A stretch of 64,000 nt of DNA, from assembly GCA_026210745.1 (NCBI GenBank), contig CP110630.1, positions 4,712,001 to 4,776,000 on the forward strand, in the 5' to 3' direction. The stretch is from Exobasidium rhododendri. Its lineage: Eukaryota > Basidiomycota > Exobasidiomycetes > Exobasidiales > Exobasidiaceae. The position numbers and the translations under genes were made by a program. The number at the start of each line of letters is the position of its first letter. The stretch's first letter is position 1. The notes under the pieces were generated by a model. It was not told the origin of the DNA. It saw only the letters and a program-made list of their open reading frames with translations, and did not search any database. This document shows, one piece after another, positions 9,222-20,806 of this stretch.

Positions 9222-11879
9222 CTAGTCATCCCGAGTCAAATTCGAGGCGCCACTTCGTACTGTGGCATTCCTTTTGAGCCAAGCTTGCCCTGCTTCCGAT
9301 CGAGGATCCAGAGGAGCAGCGACTACTTCTGACCCAGCACTGGACTCGTTTGCAATACTGCCGGACATCAACCAAGCTTCGTCCCAAGCTTCCCACGCTG
9401 TCGCTCTTTTATTAGCATCTCTTCGTAGTAATCTGGCCACCAATCTTCTCGCCGTAGGAGTTATCAGGCGATGATTCGGAGGACAAGATGATGACGACGA
9501 CTCCGTGACTTGATCTTGGCTACTTTCATTTGTCTGACTGGGCCATTGCAGATCACCTTTTGCAATACGTAATAAATGCGCTTTTCTCGCTAAAGCACTG
9601 TCTTCGGCGATTCCTTTTTCGCTCGAATACCCTTTCTTGAAACCTTGTTGCTGTCGATACTGGCTCTGACTTTCTTGACCAAGAAATGGTAACGATCCCG
9701 AAAGGAGAGCGTACAAAACGACACCCATTGCCCAAACATCCGTCTTTCTTCCATCGTAGCGCTTGCCGATGATCAATTCCGGGGCAGCGTACTCTTCTGA
9801 TCCGCATCTCGTCTCCAAGAGTGGCGAGGAAGGATCTACGAATCTAGACAATCCAAAATCGCTGATCTTTAGCAGTGGACTGGGACGTAGCGAAGAAGGA
9901 CGAAGAGAATCGAGGTCACCAGAGAACAGCTGATGGGTCAGAAGAATATTCTCAAGCTTGATATCTCGATGAACCAAATTAATACTGTGCATCCATCCAA
10001 CAGCATTGGCCAGCTCTCCAAAAAGCAGACGGACTAGCCATTCTCTCTGCGCCAATCTTGGATGATGATTTGACAAGAGCTCGAACAGTTCTCCTCCCGC
10101 TACCTGTTCCAAGACTAGATTATGATGTTTCGGTGTGGAAAAGGACGAAAGGAAGCGAACGATGTTAGGGTGGATGATGTGCTGTAAGAAGAGAGAGAGA
10201 GAGAGAGAAAATGTTCGAAGTCGTGACGATAACGATGTCAGCAGAAAGTACTTGCCTCTAGGCCTCATCCTCCTGTCTCTGTCTCTCACCTTGAGCACTT
10301 CCACTTCGCGAACCCAGCTGACTCTCATGCGCTCATTCTGCAGGCAGGGTTCTCTCTCCAGTATCTTCAGTGCCACGAATCCTCCTGAGCGAGCCTTCTC
10401 TTTCCTAGACCTTTGCGAGGATTTCGACATCCACCTCTCACTTGCCAGTGCAACCCTACTGAAAGCGCCTACACCTAATATCCTTTCGATCTGATATCTT
10501 CCAATCCTGCCCTCCTCCTCATCCTCGCTCTCTTCGGAAAGATTGGAGGAGGCTTGATCGTTTCGTTGCTGATTACTACTTGATTTCTCCCCATTGTGTA
10601 GATCTTTAGATTGATGCATTGCCTGTAGCGAAGGCAACAGACTGGATCCGGATGCATTTTCAGAAGGGCCGTGAGCATGTCTGGAGTGAATTCCATTCGA
10701 TATAGGCGAGAAGGGCGGTGAAGCTAGATGTGAAGACGATGTTGTGGAAGAGGTCACAGATGGCCGTCGATCGTAGTTTTCGGCTTCTGCTAGCGGAGGA
10801 GATGGCACGATGGTGGTAGTTGGCGTCGCTGCTCCTAAATCTGTTTCTGCAAACGGAGGCAGCTGATTGAAGAGCTTGAGTGTCTTTGGCGTGGGTGTAG
10901 AAGCGGCTGAAGAAGAAGAGGAGGAGGAGGTGATGAATGCTCCCGTGATCAAGCCTTGCTCTAATGGCATGGAGGGTAGTCTGGACGGCTCATACAATTT
11001 CGAGACGGTGCTAGGATATCTAGCAGTACTGTGAGGTGGCGAAGATGCCGTACTTGAAGAGGATCCCTCCAGATTGGATGACAACTCCTCCGACGACATT
11101 CTGGTAGCTGGTAGAGACGACCGATTGGTCCCAAAGAAGCTACTGGTCTTAGATGATGATGACGAGGAGGAGGTAAGTTGAGGCACCTCTGACAATATAG
11201 TGCCATTTTGGAATCCATCCAGTGACGGTAGAGACGGCAAAGAAGAGAACGAATCAGAATTCGAAGTGGAAAACGGTGCCACTTGTCGATCTCTGGAAGA
11301 CCCTCCAGAAGCTTGATGATCTTTCATAGATTGATCTCGGTACTCTGAAGCAATCGTGGGGGTTTCCTTTTGACTGAAATCAAAGTCGAAGATGCTATTA
11401 CCTTTCCTTGAGCCTTGTCCTTCTTCCATGATGTTTGGACTGGGTAGAGGAGTGATTGGTTTCCCCTCAAAGTTGTCCCATTTGAGATGAGTGCCTCTCA
11501 ATGAGTCCCTCCAACTGTTGTTTCGATAAAGATCGGTGGACGAAGTTGACCCCTCTTCAAGCTCTCTGTACCGATCTTTACTCGGTGAAGCGTAGGACGG
11601 CGATCCGGATGAGATGGATCTAGACGTCGGCCTCACCAAATTGCCATTTGCACCAAAGAATGCTGCCGTCTTAGAGCTGGCAGATGGTGTAGGCGAAGAT
11701 GCCATTTCCACTCCATTTGCATTCTCCGGAATTGAAGTTGACGACGACATCCTCTGATGATTACCACCACTCCGGATGCTAGTGTTGATGTAAGGTAGTG
11801 CTCCGCGATCGGCATTATTCGCATTAGTCGACGTCATTGCAGCGGAAGCAGTGTCATTGTTTGATAAGGAGGTGACCAT
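9222..11879 (-). CDS. Serine/threonine protein kinase with long disordered N-terminus
   Basis: Two exons, 11879-10290 and 10181-9222, give 849 aa. The first ~455 residues are Ser/Pro/Thr-rich and low in complexity, with several Ser runs. The kinase domain (about 458-820) has the Gly loop (GVGAFSRVALASE), the VALKIL lysine, HRDIKLEN, DFG (SDFGLSRFV), AAPE (GSEEYAAPELIIGKRYDG) and DVWAMGVVLYALL, so it should be active. The activation-segment wording places it in the CAMK/AMPK-like group; I cannot name an ortholog. The 108-nt intron falls between helix C and beta-4 (EVEVLK / HIIHPNIV), has no in-frame stop and is a multiple of three, so retention would insert 36 residues. An ACGCGT lies about 345 bp upstream of the start. 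Confidence 0.88.
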   Translation of the reverse strand: MVTSLSNNDTASAAMTSTNANNADRGALPYINTSIRSGGNHQRMSSSTSIPENANGVEMASSPTPSASSKTAAFFGANGNLVRPTSRSISSGSPSYASPSKDRYRELEEGSTSSTDLYRNNSWRDSLRGTHLKWDNFEGKPITPLPSPNIMEEGQGSRKGNSIFDFDFSQKETPTIASEYRDQSMKDHQASGGSSRDRQVAPFSTSNSDSFSSLPSLPSLDGFQNGTILSEVPQLTSSSSSSSKTSSFFGTNRSSLPATRMSSEELSSNLEGSSSSTASSPPHSTARYPSTVSKLYEPSRLPSMPLEQGLITGAFITSSSSSSSAASTPTPKTLKLFNQLPPFAETDLGAATPTTTIVPSPPLAEAENYDRRPSVTSSTTSSSHLASPPFSPISNGIHSRHAHGPSENASGSSLLPSLQAMHQSKDLHNGEKSSSNQQRNDQASSNLSEESEDEEEGRIGRYQIERILGVGAFSRVALASERWMSKSSQRSRKEKARSGGFVALKILEREPCLQNERMRVSWVREVEVLKVRDRDRRMRPRGKYFLLTSLSSRLRTFSLSLSLFLQHIIHPNIVRFLSSFSTPKHHNLVLEQVAGGELFELLSNHHPRLAQREWLVRLLFGELANAVGWMHSINLVHRDIKLENILLTHQLFSGDLDSLRPSSLRPSPLLKISDFGLSRFVDPSSPLLETRCGSEEYAAPELIIGKRYDGRKTDVWAMGVVLYALLSGSLPFLGQESQSQYRQQQGFKKGYSSEKGIAEDSALARKAHLLRIAKGDLQWPSQTNESSQDQVTESSSSSCPPNHRLITPTARRLVARLLRRDANKRATAWEAWDEAWLMSGSIANESSAGSEVVAAPLDPRSEAGQAWLKRNATVRSGASNLTRDD
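10182..10289 (-). other. In-frame, stop-free intron (possible exitron) in the kinase gene
   Basis: The donor reads GTGAGAGACAG and the acceptor TTCTTACAG, after a CT-rich tract. At 108 nt it is divisible by three and open throughout. If retained it adds a 36-residue Arg- then Ser/Leu-rich insert (RDRDRRMRPRG ... SLSLSLFLQ) in the kinase N-lobe. Family alignment supports removal. Confidence 0.75.
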
Positions 11880-12699
11880 CGATTGCTGGGCTAGGCAACG
11901 AGGCGCGTGGCCTCGTCGTGTCGAGGTGTAGGATGTCGAGCTAGTTCGAGTGGACGTTGCGGCCGGTGAAGACTAGAAGCGCTACTCGAGACTAGACAAG
12001 ACCGATCTGTCGAGTAAATTTGCGGTGGACAAGATCAAGATATGCTTGGCTTACCTCTCTGCATACGCAAGTGTTGAGACCGAAGCTTCACGAGAGGGAC
12101 ATCCGATCTTCGACGGGGTGAGGATCTACAGAAAGAGAGGGAATACAGAAGGAGGCGTCCGATCTTTCCATACATGCACTCTAGTTTACGTAGTGTACTA
12201 AGACTCTTTTTCCAAAGTGCGCAACGCGTTTATTTTCATATCCTCACCTGTAACATTTGTAACGATCCACGCCCCGCCAAGGAAAGGAGAAAACACTTTT
12301 CTCCTCTCCGCTGCGCTACCGGTGCTACTAGTCTCTCTCTCTCTTTCTGCACACATTGAAACACAAACGAGGCTCGTCAAGATAAGAACATCTCAAAAGG
12401 ACCTTGCCAGTGGGGCGGGCAAACCATAGGAGAAGGAGGAAGGAGGGAGTGATGGCTGTAAGAGAGACCAGGCAAAGGCTGTGATGAAGAAAAGAAAATA
12501 AAGATTGCGTCGAGCGAGGTAGAGGTTCTAGTGCTGGAGAAATCGTGTAAAGGTGAAAAGATACGAAGAGAAAGAAGTGACCGAAAGAGGAAGAGTGTGG
12601 GTGTATATATGTATATATGCTAGTGAGAGTCGATGAAGAGTACATGTGCTTTGGATGGTGTTCGACGGGGTTGGTGAAGAAGGGAACAAAGGAGTCCAA
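11880..12699. other. Noncoding stretch upstream of the kinase gene
   Basis: About 820 bp between two minus-strand genes, holding the kinase promoter/5' UTR and the 3' UTR of the downstream-facing Ser/Asp-rich gene. An ACGCGT sits at 12224-12229. On the minus strand a plausible 5' UTR intron donor (GAGGTAAGC) lies near 12053. The region from 12420 to 12690 is purine-rich with a short TATATGTATATATG stretch. No gene recognised. Confidence 0.5.
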
Positions 12700-15009
12700 T
12701 TAGAAACCCCCAAGGGCACCTTCATCGTCCAATTCGCTGTTGAAGGCGCTTGTCTTCTTCACTAGAGGAACTCTTCTGGGAGATAGTGATGAAGTAGAAG
12801 ACATGCTTTTGCTTCGAGGGGTCAGATTGGGTCGATTGAATTCATCTGGCGAGCTGGCTGCCCTTCTTGTCTTTCTATTCTTCTTACTGGAGCACCGAAA
12901 GAAGTCCGATACCTTGTGACAGGTATCTTCTTCGTCTGCTGAGAGGATTTGAGGAGACGTTTCTCCAGACGTAGGCGAAGAGACTGTCTCACGGATCCCA
13001 CGTCGATCAAGTAGATTTGCGTACCGTGTTGAAGGCTCCAAGAACAGCTTCTCCACTCGATTGTCCTTTTCGTTTATCTGCAGATCTAGCGGAACAAGTC
13101 GTTGCAGATAAGCCCCTTTCACTGAGTGATCATTGAGGAGTACGCCCGTAACCAAAGCTCCGTCAACAGTCATTGTATGACTCAAATCAATTGCTTCCAC
13201 TTCCGGCGAAGTACAGCAACTACTCATCCAGCCGGGTCCACCCCCGCTGCTGGACGACGAAGTGGCTTGCTCGTGATCCAACTCCTGATGATGAAGTCTA
13301 TCCGCTTCTTCCAGTGTCTGAGTATCTGGCGACGACCTTCTATGACTCAAGTTCTTTCCTTCTTCTGCATTCAGATCCGCTAAAGCAGACGGCACTAGCT
13401 TTGGCGTGGCTGTTTCATCAATTGCTGAAGAAGAGGGCACAGTAGCATGCTTTGAGAAGGCGGCATCGATCGCCTCTTGCTCGCTACGGTTCCAAGTTTC
13501 TCCTATTCCGCCACTACTCCACGCATCAAAGCTGGAGCATCTTGATGACATCGGCGAGGAGAAATTATGTGAAGGTGTCGACGTTGTCGTCGCTGTACCG
13601 TTGAAGTCGCCGTTGTCTTCAGGCGATACAAGGTTTGATGACTTCGCCGAAGGTGAAGCCAGAGTAAAGGCAAGGACTGGTGCAAGTGGCAGCTTCTCCT
13701 CGATAATGCTGACTGCCTGGTTCTCCGTCCAAGTAGCTACTCTGCTATCTTCCTGCTCAGTGGTGAGAGAAGAGCAGAGAGTGGAAGACGATGTCAGCTC
13801 CATGTCACCTATTTCCGATGCTTTCCTTGCTGGCTGTTCTGCGACACTTTGCAGCGAATCACACTCCTTGGGCGAGCTTGACTCCTTCTCCGTGTCAAAG
13901 TAGGAAGTAAGAGATTCCCATCTAGGTCGAATCTTGGGGCTTGGCATCGGAGTAGCATTGGGGTCTTTAGACAAAGTAGCATAGACAGCCTTTCGGAATG
14001 AATCGTTCTCGTCATCTGGTTCGGAATCATCAACCTGATCATGATTCTCAAGAGTCGCCATCGAATTACTATCGACGCTGTCACTGTTCCTTGACTCAAT
14101 CGAGTCTTCCTCGTCTCCAGTGTTTGTAACATCAACGCTTGGCGTCAGACAGCTCTTGCCAGCTAAACCTCCGAAAGATCGTATGCCATGAACCGGAACA
14201 GAACAGACAGTCACACCTTCAGGGGCCTCCTGGCTATTCCTTCTTCCGCTTGTGCCGTCGAACTTCACACCCGTCGCTCCCCCCAGCATGCTTCCTCCAT
14301 TCTTGAGTCGTGCCCATCGCGCAAAGCCTCGAAGCCGCTCTTGTTTACTTTCCTCATCTTCGTCTTCGTCTTCGCAAGCTTCATCATCGGCATCATCGGC
14401 GTAACGAGGGCAAGTACCTCGAGGTGGCAACCTAAGATCCAATTGAGAACCTCCTTGAGTGCATTCAATGGGTCGACGATCGTAATGATCACCAGAGTGA
14501 GTCAAGCCAGCCTCGGGTGGTGCGACTTCAAAGTGAACCGATCGCTTCGGAATGGCAGGGAAGAATGCCTTGATCCCAGTGAAAATGTAAGAATTCGCTT
14601 CATCTGGGGAGGTTTTGCCCACCGAAGGCGATGCAGATTCCAAAATGTTCAACGATGATCTGCTCTTCGCTTCCGCAGCAGCTTGTCGCTTCAGACATGG
14701 CGCCCGCAAACATGAAACAATCTGCATCGGGTCAGGTTGCAACAAGGGAGGGGCATCCAGGTCATCATTTTCAGATTGTGCATCGTCATTTTCTTCCGTC
14801 GCCGTTGTAGAGATAAACGAGTCGTCGATCGATTCCATTGTGATGACGGAGGTGGAAGGACTTGACAGTGATGCTGACATGTTGAGATCGTACCGTCGAT
14901 AAGCTTTGTCCGTCGATGCAAGCTTCTGAAGATCTGTCGCAGTGCTATTGAGTGAGCGTAAGATCAGAGTATCCGCGTCGACAGCGCCAGAGGGAGATGT
15001 GACCGGCAC
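12700..15009 (-). CDS. Unknown Ser/Asp-rich protein with a PP1-docking-like RVxF motif
   Basis: One uninterrupted 769-codon frame; I do not recognise the protein. Most of it is predicted disordered (Ser, Thr, Asp, Glu rich). Two blocks look conserved: residues 155-182 (KRSVHFEVAPPEAG, then THSGDHYDRRPIE) and about 250-285 (GVTVCSVPVHGIRSFGGLAGKSC). RSVHF fits the [R/K]-x(0-1)-[V/I]-x-[F/W] docking consensus for protein phosphatase 1, and an acidic run follows at about 205-220. A PP1 regulatory or targeting subunit is one possible reading, by motif only. There is no signal peptide or membrane segment. The ATG at 15009 is the first in frame. A very long (1.6 kb) upstream region suggests complex regulation. 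Confidence 0.75.
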   Translation of the reverse strand: MPVTSPSGAVDADTLILRSLNSTATDLQKLASTDKAYRRYDLNMSASLSSPSTSVITMESIDDSFISTTATEENDDAQSENDDLDAPPLLQPDPMQIVSCLRAPCLKRQAAAEAKSRSSLNILESASPSVGKTSPDEANSYIFTGIKAFFPAIPKRSVHFEVAPPEAGLTHSGDHYDRRPIECTQGGSQLDLRLPPRGTCPRYADDADDEACEDEDEDEESKQERLRGFARWARLKNGGSMLGGATGVKFDGTSGRRNSQEAPEGVTVCSVPVHGIRSFGGLAGKSCLTPSVDVTNTGDEEDSIESRNSDSVDSNSMATLENHDQVDDSEPDDENDSFRKAVYATLSKDPNATPMPSPKIRPRWESLTSYFDTEKESSSPKECDSLQSVAEQPARKASEIGDMELTSSSTLCSSLTTEQEDSRVATWTENQAVSIIEEKLPLAPVLAFTLASPSAKSSNLVSPEDNGDFNGTATTTSTPSHNFSSPMSSRCSSFDAWSSGGIGETWNRSEQEAIDAAFSKHATVPSSSAIDETATPKLVPSALADLNAEEGKNLSHRRSSPDTQTLEEADRLHHQELDHEQATSSSSSGGGPGWMSSCCTSPEVEAIDLSHTMTVDGALVTGVLLNDHSVKGAYLQRLVPLDLQINEKDNRVEKLFLEPSTRYANLLDRRGIRETVSSPTSGETSPQILSADEEDTCHKVSDFFRCSSKKNRKTRRAASSPDEFNRPNLTPRSKSMSSTSSLSPRRVPLVKKTSAFNSELDDEGALGGF

Positions 15010-16656
15010 GGTGATGGTATGGGCGGCAAGTAGGATATGCTATGCTACGATATTCAGAGATCAGAGAAGGAGAAGGAGAATGCGGTGTGTCTCGGTCCTC
15101 TGTTCGATTTGCTGAATACGTGCAAGATTGGTGCAGCGAAAGTTGCTAGAGTGAAGTCGACTGTTCTCTCGGATGGAGAAAGACTAGTGTGAATGACTTC
15201 GGATGGCGACGAAAGAGTACTCCTTTTCGAAGAAGAAGAAGAAGATGATGGTGAAAGAAGGTTCCCTTCCACCACGTATAGTGTTATCGTCAGTTTAAAT
15301 CCCTGGACTGATGCGCTAGATTGCCGCTTCTATGAAAGGTACAACGTCATCCTAAGCAGAAATGTGTCGCGTGATATGATGGCGAAGAGATTTCAGGGGG
15401 TGCGACTTCGGAAAGGATGACACAATCTGTCGCTTCTTTTGCTTGTCCTACTAGACCGACGGCCTGATGTTTCCCAGATAGATGCAGAAAAGGAGACTTG
15501 ATCTGACAGGTCTTCGGTGGCCGATATTGATCTCAAGTCGACAGGTGGTCGGCTTTGTATGCTGATGGTGAATGAAGTGAAACAACGGCAGGGACGACAA
15601 GTCGCCCCTCTTGCCCTTTGTGTAAGATCAAAGAGGCTCGAGATATGACTTCGACCCTATGTCGATCTTTCCTTCTTGTGTGATGGGTTAGGGAGGCGAG
15701 TTGAGGAAATAGGGAAAATTGATCGTCAGAGAGTGTGCAGGTCTGAAATCAGTCCGTCTGGGGCAGGCGAGCAAGCAAAACCACATCAAAACGGGCCAGG
15801 CCTGAAGAGGAAGTTTTAATTCGTTTGATTACAATCGTCGTTCTACTTTCTTTCTCTTGTCTACAGACAGTGTTGTAATTGATTTCACTCGACCTGAAGT
15901 TTTAATTGTATCGGATTTTTGTGAAACCATACGGCACTTTATTATGCTGGCGATAGAGCGCGTACCCAACGTAATATAAAACTGGGCTGAGACAAATCGA
16001 AAGTAGATAGAGCTCCGAGGCCGAAGTTTCCCAATGACTTGGGTACCACTCGCTTGCTCTCCGACAATCTTGCCAGAACAGGAGAACTGTTAAGAATTGT
16101 TGCAGTGATTACTTTCTGTAAGACGAAAAGGGAAGGGGGGAAGGGGGGTGACGAGTCAGGGTCAGGCTGTTGTGCAAAGTACCTGATCCTGTCAGGACGA
16201 GGTTGATCTCACGAGGCAGAAATCAATCTGCTAGCGGCGTGAAATGGAGCGATAGACGGTGTGAGCAAAAGTGAAGGAAACGACTTGTGTCTTCTTTGAT
16301 CATCTGCAGCCCGAAGGAGCAAAGCTATGCAAGGCGGACAGTATATTCATCAAAGGGAGGTGACAACGGCCCTGGTAGACTTCCTAGGAAGGGTAAGACC
16401 GAGCACAAGGATGGTGGAAGCATCTATGCTGATGTCATAAATGCAATGGTGGGGTGAGTGTGACGGCTTGCTCATGGCCACCGAGCTCTCTGCCTTTGTC
16501 TGCTAATGTATGAACATATCAATTGATGGGTAGGGGTGAAATAGAGATAAATCTATTTTCCAGTCACATGTCCGCTTCAATGGAGAGCAGACAGGGCATG
16601 CCTTCCACCTTCGATTTTCCACCTCACTTGCTTTTCTCTCCGCAACAATTTGGCAA
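15010..16656. other. 1.6-kb noncoding interval upstream of the PP1-motif gene
   Basis: It lies between two minus-strand genes and carries only short scattered open frames without protein-like composition. It should contain the promoter and long 5' leader of the 769-aa gene and the profilin 3' UTR. The clearest feature is a G-rich tract at 16130-16161. No tRNA, snRNA or transposon relic is recognised. Confidence 0.55.
16130..16161 (+). repeat. G-rich tract, potential G-quadruplex
   Basis: The plus strand has four G runs (3, 6, 6 and 3 G), with loops of 2, 2 and 10 nt. It meets a relaxed quadruplex pattern and lies in the long intergenic region, downstream of profilin and far upstream of the 769-aa gene. 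Confidence 0.45.
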
Positions 16657-17208
16657 TTAGTAGCCAAGTCCGATGAGATAGTCAGCCAGACTCTCCACCA
16701 CCTTTGTCGCCTGCCCTGGTAGTATGGGTGAGGCATAGTGAGTGATGAGAACGGCTTGATTCGTCTTTACACAGATCAGTCCATCGGCCTGGAAACAGGA
16801 AAGAGAATGTCAGTCAGTGTCGGATTGCGTAGTAAGCTCTTTCACGCCCTTCTACGCACGCCCTGCTTCCCGTATATACTTCGGTCAGTGGCCATGAGTG
16901 CAAAATACTTCTTTCCGTTGACGTGAATTCCGCCTGCTTGCAGTGGTGTCGGGTCATCAAAGCCCTTCACTAGACTAGTGATCTCTTGCGGTGAGACCTG
17001 TAAGCAGATTCGTCATGACGTGGTTAGGAGGGCGCGATCGTAAGCAATTTGCGTCGCGGCGGGTCGAGAGAAGTCAAGAAAGGGACTCAAAACTCACTGT
17101 GAAGCCGGCGCTTGAGGCCCATACACCCCCTTTCACACCCACAATGGCCGCTGATGTGAGACTTCCTGTTCCCACTAAGTTGGTGTCGACATAACTTTGC
17201 CAAGACAT
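16657..17208 (-). CDS. Profilin
   Basis: Three exons (17208-17098, 16997-16860, 16788-16657) splice to 126 aa, the normal profilin length; all junctions are phase 0. The N-terminus MSWQSYVDTNLVGTG and the segment GGVWASSAGF are diagnostic. GGIHVNGKKYFAL and the C-terminal helix ending ESLADYLIGLGY complete the fold. Profilin binds actin monomers, polyproline and PIP2, and supplies formins with actin in the cytoplasm. No exon is long enough to stand out as an open frame, so the gene is easy to miss. It is divergent from triosephosphate isomerase, with 387 bp between the two starts. The assignment is secure. Confidence 0.95.
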
Positions 17209-17595
17209 TGTGCAGGTATACTTGTCAAAGGATGATGAGAGTAATAAGAAGATCCTTCTATATGTTTGTTGCGGCGACTTCGGTCTCCTGATGTCTTAGA
17301 AGTGTCAGTCTGCGCCTGCTGTAGCCTTTGTTGAAGATGAGAAAATACGGAGAAGGCAAGTAACACTTCTCTCTACCACATCAATCGAGGAATCGCGTTA
17401 TGAGCGAAAGAGTTGCTCGCGTGGTCGCTCAGTCTCCACCCTTCAGAGGCGCACTTTCTGGGAGGAGATACACAACGATGGAAGATTGGGACCAAAGGGA
17501 TCACACAGCGACGGTATCTCTAATTTCTTTCGAATCTTCTCTTTCAACTGCATCATCTCTAAATCCTTCATACAAAGAATTCACAAGTATTCGAT
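17209..17595. promoter_or_regulatory. Divergent promoter, profilin / triosephosphate isomerase
   Basis: 387 bp between two ATGs on opposite strands, both of normally highly expressed genes. I see no clear TATA box and no coding potential. Confidence 0.5.
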
Positions 17596-18818
<1,223 letters not shown>

Positions 18819-19034
18819 AAAGAAGAGTAGAATACGCTACAGAGAGAGAAATTCTGATCACAAGCTCACACTGTAGTTCTCTTGAAAATCGTAATGATCA
18901 TAATTACAGTTACTTGGCACACACTCGTTAGCAGAGACATGAAAGGTTCAACGAGAGCGGAGAAGGGCGACGACTGAAGGGCTGGAGCTTTTCTTTGGCA
19001 GATCGCTTGTTCGCTGCTTTGTGTTTCGTCTTCA

Positions 19035-20463
19035 TTAGACTTGAGAGCCGCGAGTGAAGTAGGCCTTTGCGCCATGACTGGCCAATTCGGCTCGAGCTTG
19101 AGCAAATGTGTGACCCTCTATGATGAGTCAGGGAGGAGATTGGAGAAAGGGTGATCAGAAGAGGTCCCGGAAGGATTCTTTTGGTCGAAGTGGTGGTACT
19201 CACGTTGATGATTGTGCTTCCAAATCTGAGAAAGGACGTAAAGGCGCACGATTAAGGTAAGAGCCATCAAGGAGTAGAGGATGCATACTTCCACTCACCT
19301 GCTGATAGTACCAGAGGTTCCCTAGCCCTTGCAGCGCAAATCCAACAGTCACAAAGATGCCAAGAATGCCAGCCACAACTACAGGTGTCAAGAGGTGGTG
19401 TAAGATGATGGTTCTCGGTGAACGAATATAAGTATCATCAAGACTTACTCCTTCTATCGCTGTCGGTGAAACTTTGGATTGTATTCAGCAGCCCAGCCGA
19501 ACCGGTCGAAGGGATGCCTAGAAAGACGTAGACGCTGAATGCCAAGTGAAAGCCACAAAAGACAAAGTACCTGACGAGGAGAAGCGAAAGCGTCAACATA
19601 CACGTTACAGCATATTCACTGAGGGAACACACCAAGGTACACCCACATATAGTAGAACAAAGAGTGCTCTTTCATAAAGCCATTGTACACAGGTCTGCAA
19701 GGATTGATAAAACATTGAAGCGGAATCTTGTCAGGATTATCGTTCAAGATAATGATGAATGCACTCACCTATACCAAAGCAAGAAGCTGGCGACAGTGAT
19801 GACGGGAAGGTAAACGACACTTGAAATGACATCCTTGATACCGTCGTGACTTCCTTGAATCAGGAGGAAGATACAGGCAACTACGTTTATGATGAGAGTG
19901 CCTACTAGCACAAGCCAAAGGTAGTAAAGGTGCGTCATGGCAACTTGCAGGTCGCCCGGTGGAATTTCATTTTGAATGTCGTGATAGATGAGTGGATAGA
20001 CTGAACCACAAATGCACAGAGTTTCATGATCGCTCTTCAGTCTGTAGGTCCTGGAGGGTAGCAAGTGGAAATATTCTGCACTCACAAAACGGCCAATTAT
20101 TTCTACCATGTTTCTGTATATTACTAGCTCGCTGTTGTAGATCCCTTTCCCTCTGCTCCAGTTCTCTTTCCCTTCTTTGGATGTCCTCTAGTCGACTGTT
20201 CGAGGCGCTTTGCCCATCTCCCCTGTCGAGCGTATACTCTGCTGGGGTGTTGACTACCGAATCTGTGTCCTCTGCATTCCAAGACTTGCCGTCGTAGTCA
20301 TCGTAAGCCCGATTAGAGGATGAAAGTGCATTTCGAACGGATGGATCTGCAAAAGGATTAGCGTCCAAAGCATTGCGATCTGCAAAGGGGTCTGTAAGGT
20401 GGTGAAGGTGAGCGAGGTCTCAACTGCACATCACATCAACAAGGCGCCCCACGTACCTGCCAT
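19035..20463 (-). CDS. Secretory carrier-associated membrane protein (SCAMP)
   Basis: Eight exons (20463-20457, 20391-20086, 20000-19769, 19694-19641, 19570-19449, 19378-19299, 19225-19204, 19117-19035) give 301 aa with consistent phases. The start MADPFADRNALDANPFADP has the NPF-type endocytic motif. A Glu/Arg/Gln coiled coil follows (QRRERELEQRERDLQQR). Four hydrophobic segments come next, introduced by NNWPFFYPLIYHDI and linked by the cytosolic loop HSLFYYMW. The tail is IWKHNHQQGHTFAQAR. SCAMPs are tetraspanning post-Golgi and endosomal recycling proteins. Exon 1 has just 7 coding bases and exon 7 just 22. The donor after exon 4 (GTACCT) is weak but is the only one that keeps phase. Confidence 0.88.
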
Positions 20464-20806
20464 CTCTCTCTCTGATGTTGTGAGGGCAAGTGATCTATCC
20501 TCTCGCAAGGAGAATTCTATTTAAACACTTTCTTAATTGAGGCGTCACACGCCAGATAGAGTAGGTATCTACCGGTAAAGAGAGAGTGTGTGTGTGTGGG
20601 CGCGCGCCTCAGACAACACGTGCCCGCGACAAGACTCAGCCAGGAGGATCCATCCGCCAAGGGCCACCAGTGTTGTCCAACCGCTGCACATCTGCATGGG
20701 CTTGGGGAGCGTTCTTTTATGTTTTAGGATAGGCCTTGCAACATTAAACTTCCTCCTCTACACGACGCTTTATTCTCGCCAGATTACACCCATTAGCTCT
20801 CATTAG
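20464..20806. promoter_or_regulatory. Divergent promoter, SCAMP / RSC4-type gene
   Basis: 343 bp between the two proposed starts. It contains a GT run passing into GC alternation (20586-20607), a potential Z-DNA-forming tract, and the palindrome CACGTG at 20619-20624. No coding potential seen. Confidence 0.5.
20586..20607. repeat. (GT)n-(GC)n alternating purine-pyrimidine tract
   Basis: A run of TG repeats followed directly by GCGCGCG. Such alternation is prone to Z-DNA; it lies in the SCAMP/RSC4 divergent promoter. Confidence 0.6.

Noticed and set aside
15054-15275. Minus-strand 73-codon open frame just upstream of the 769-aa gene
   Set aside because: Ser run and terminal stop before the main ATG; at most an upstream ORF, with no support as a separate gene.
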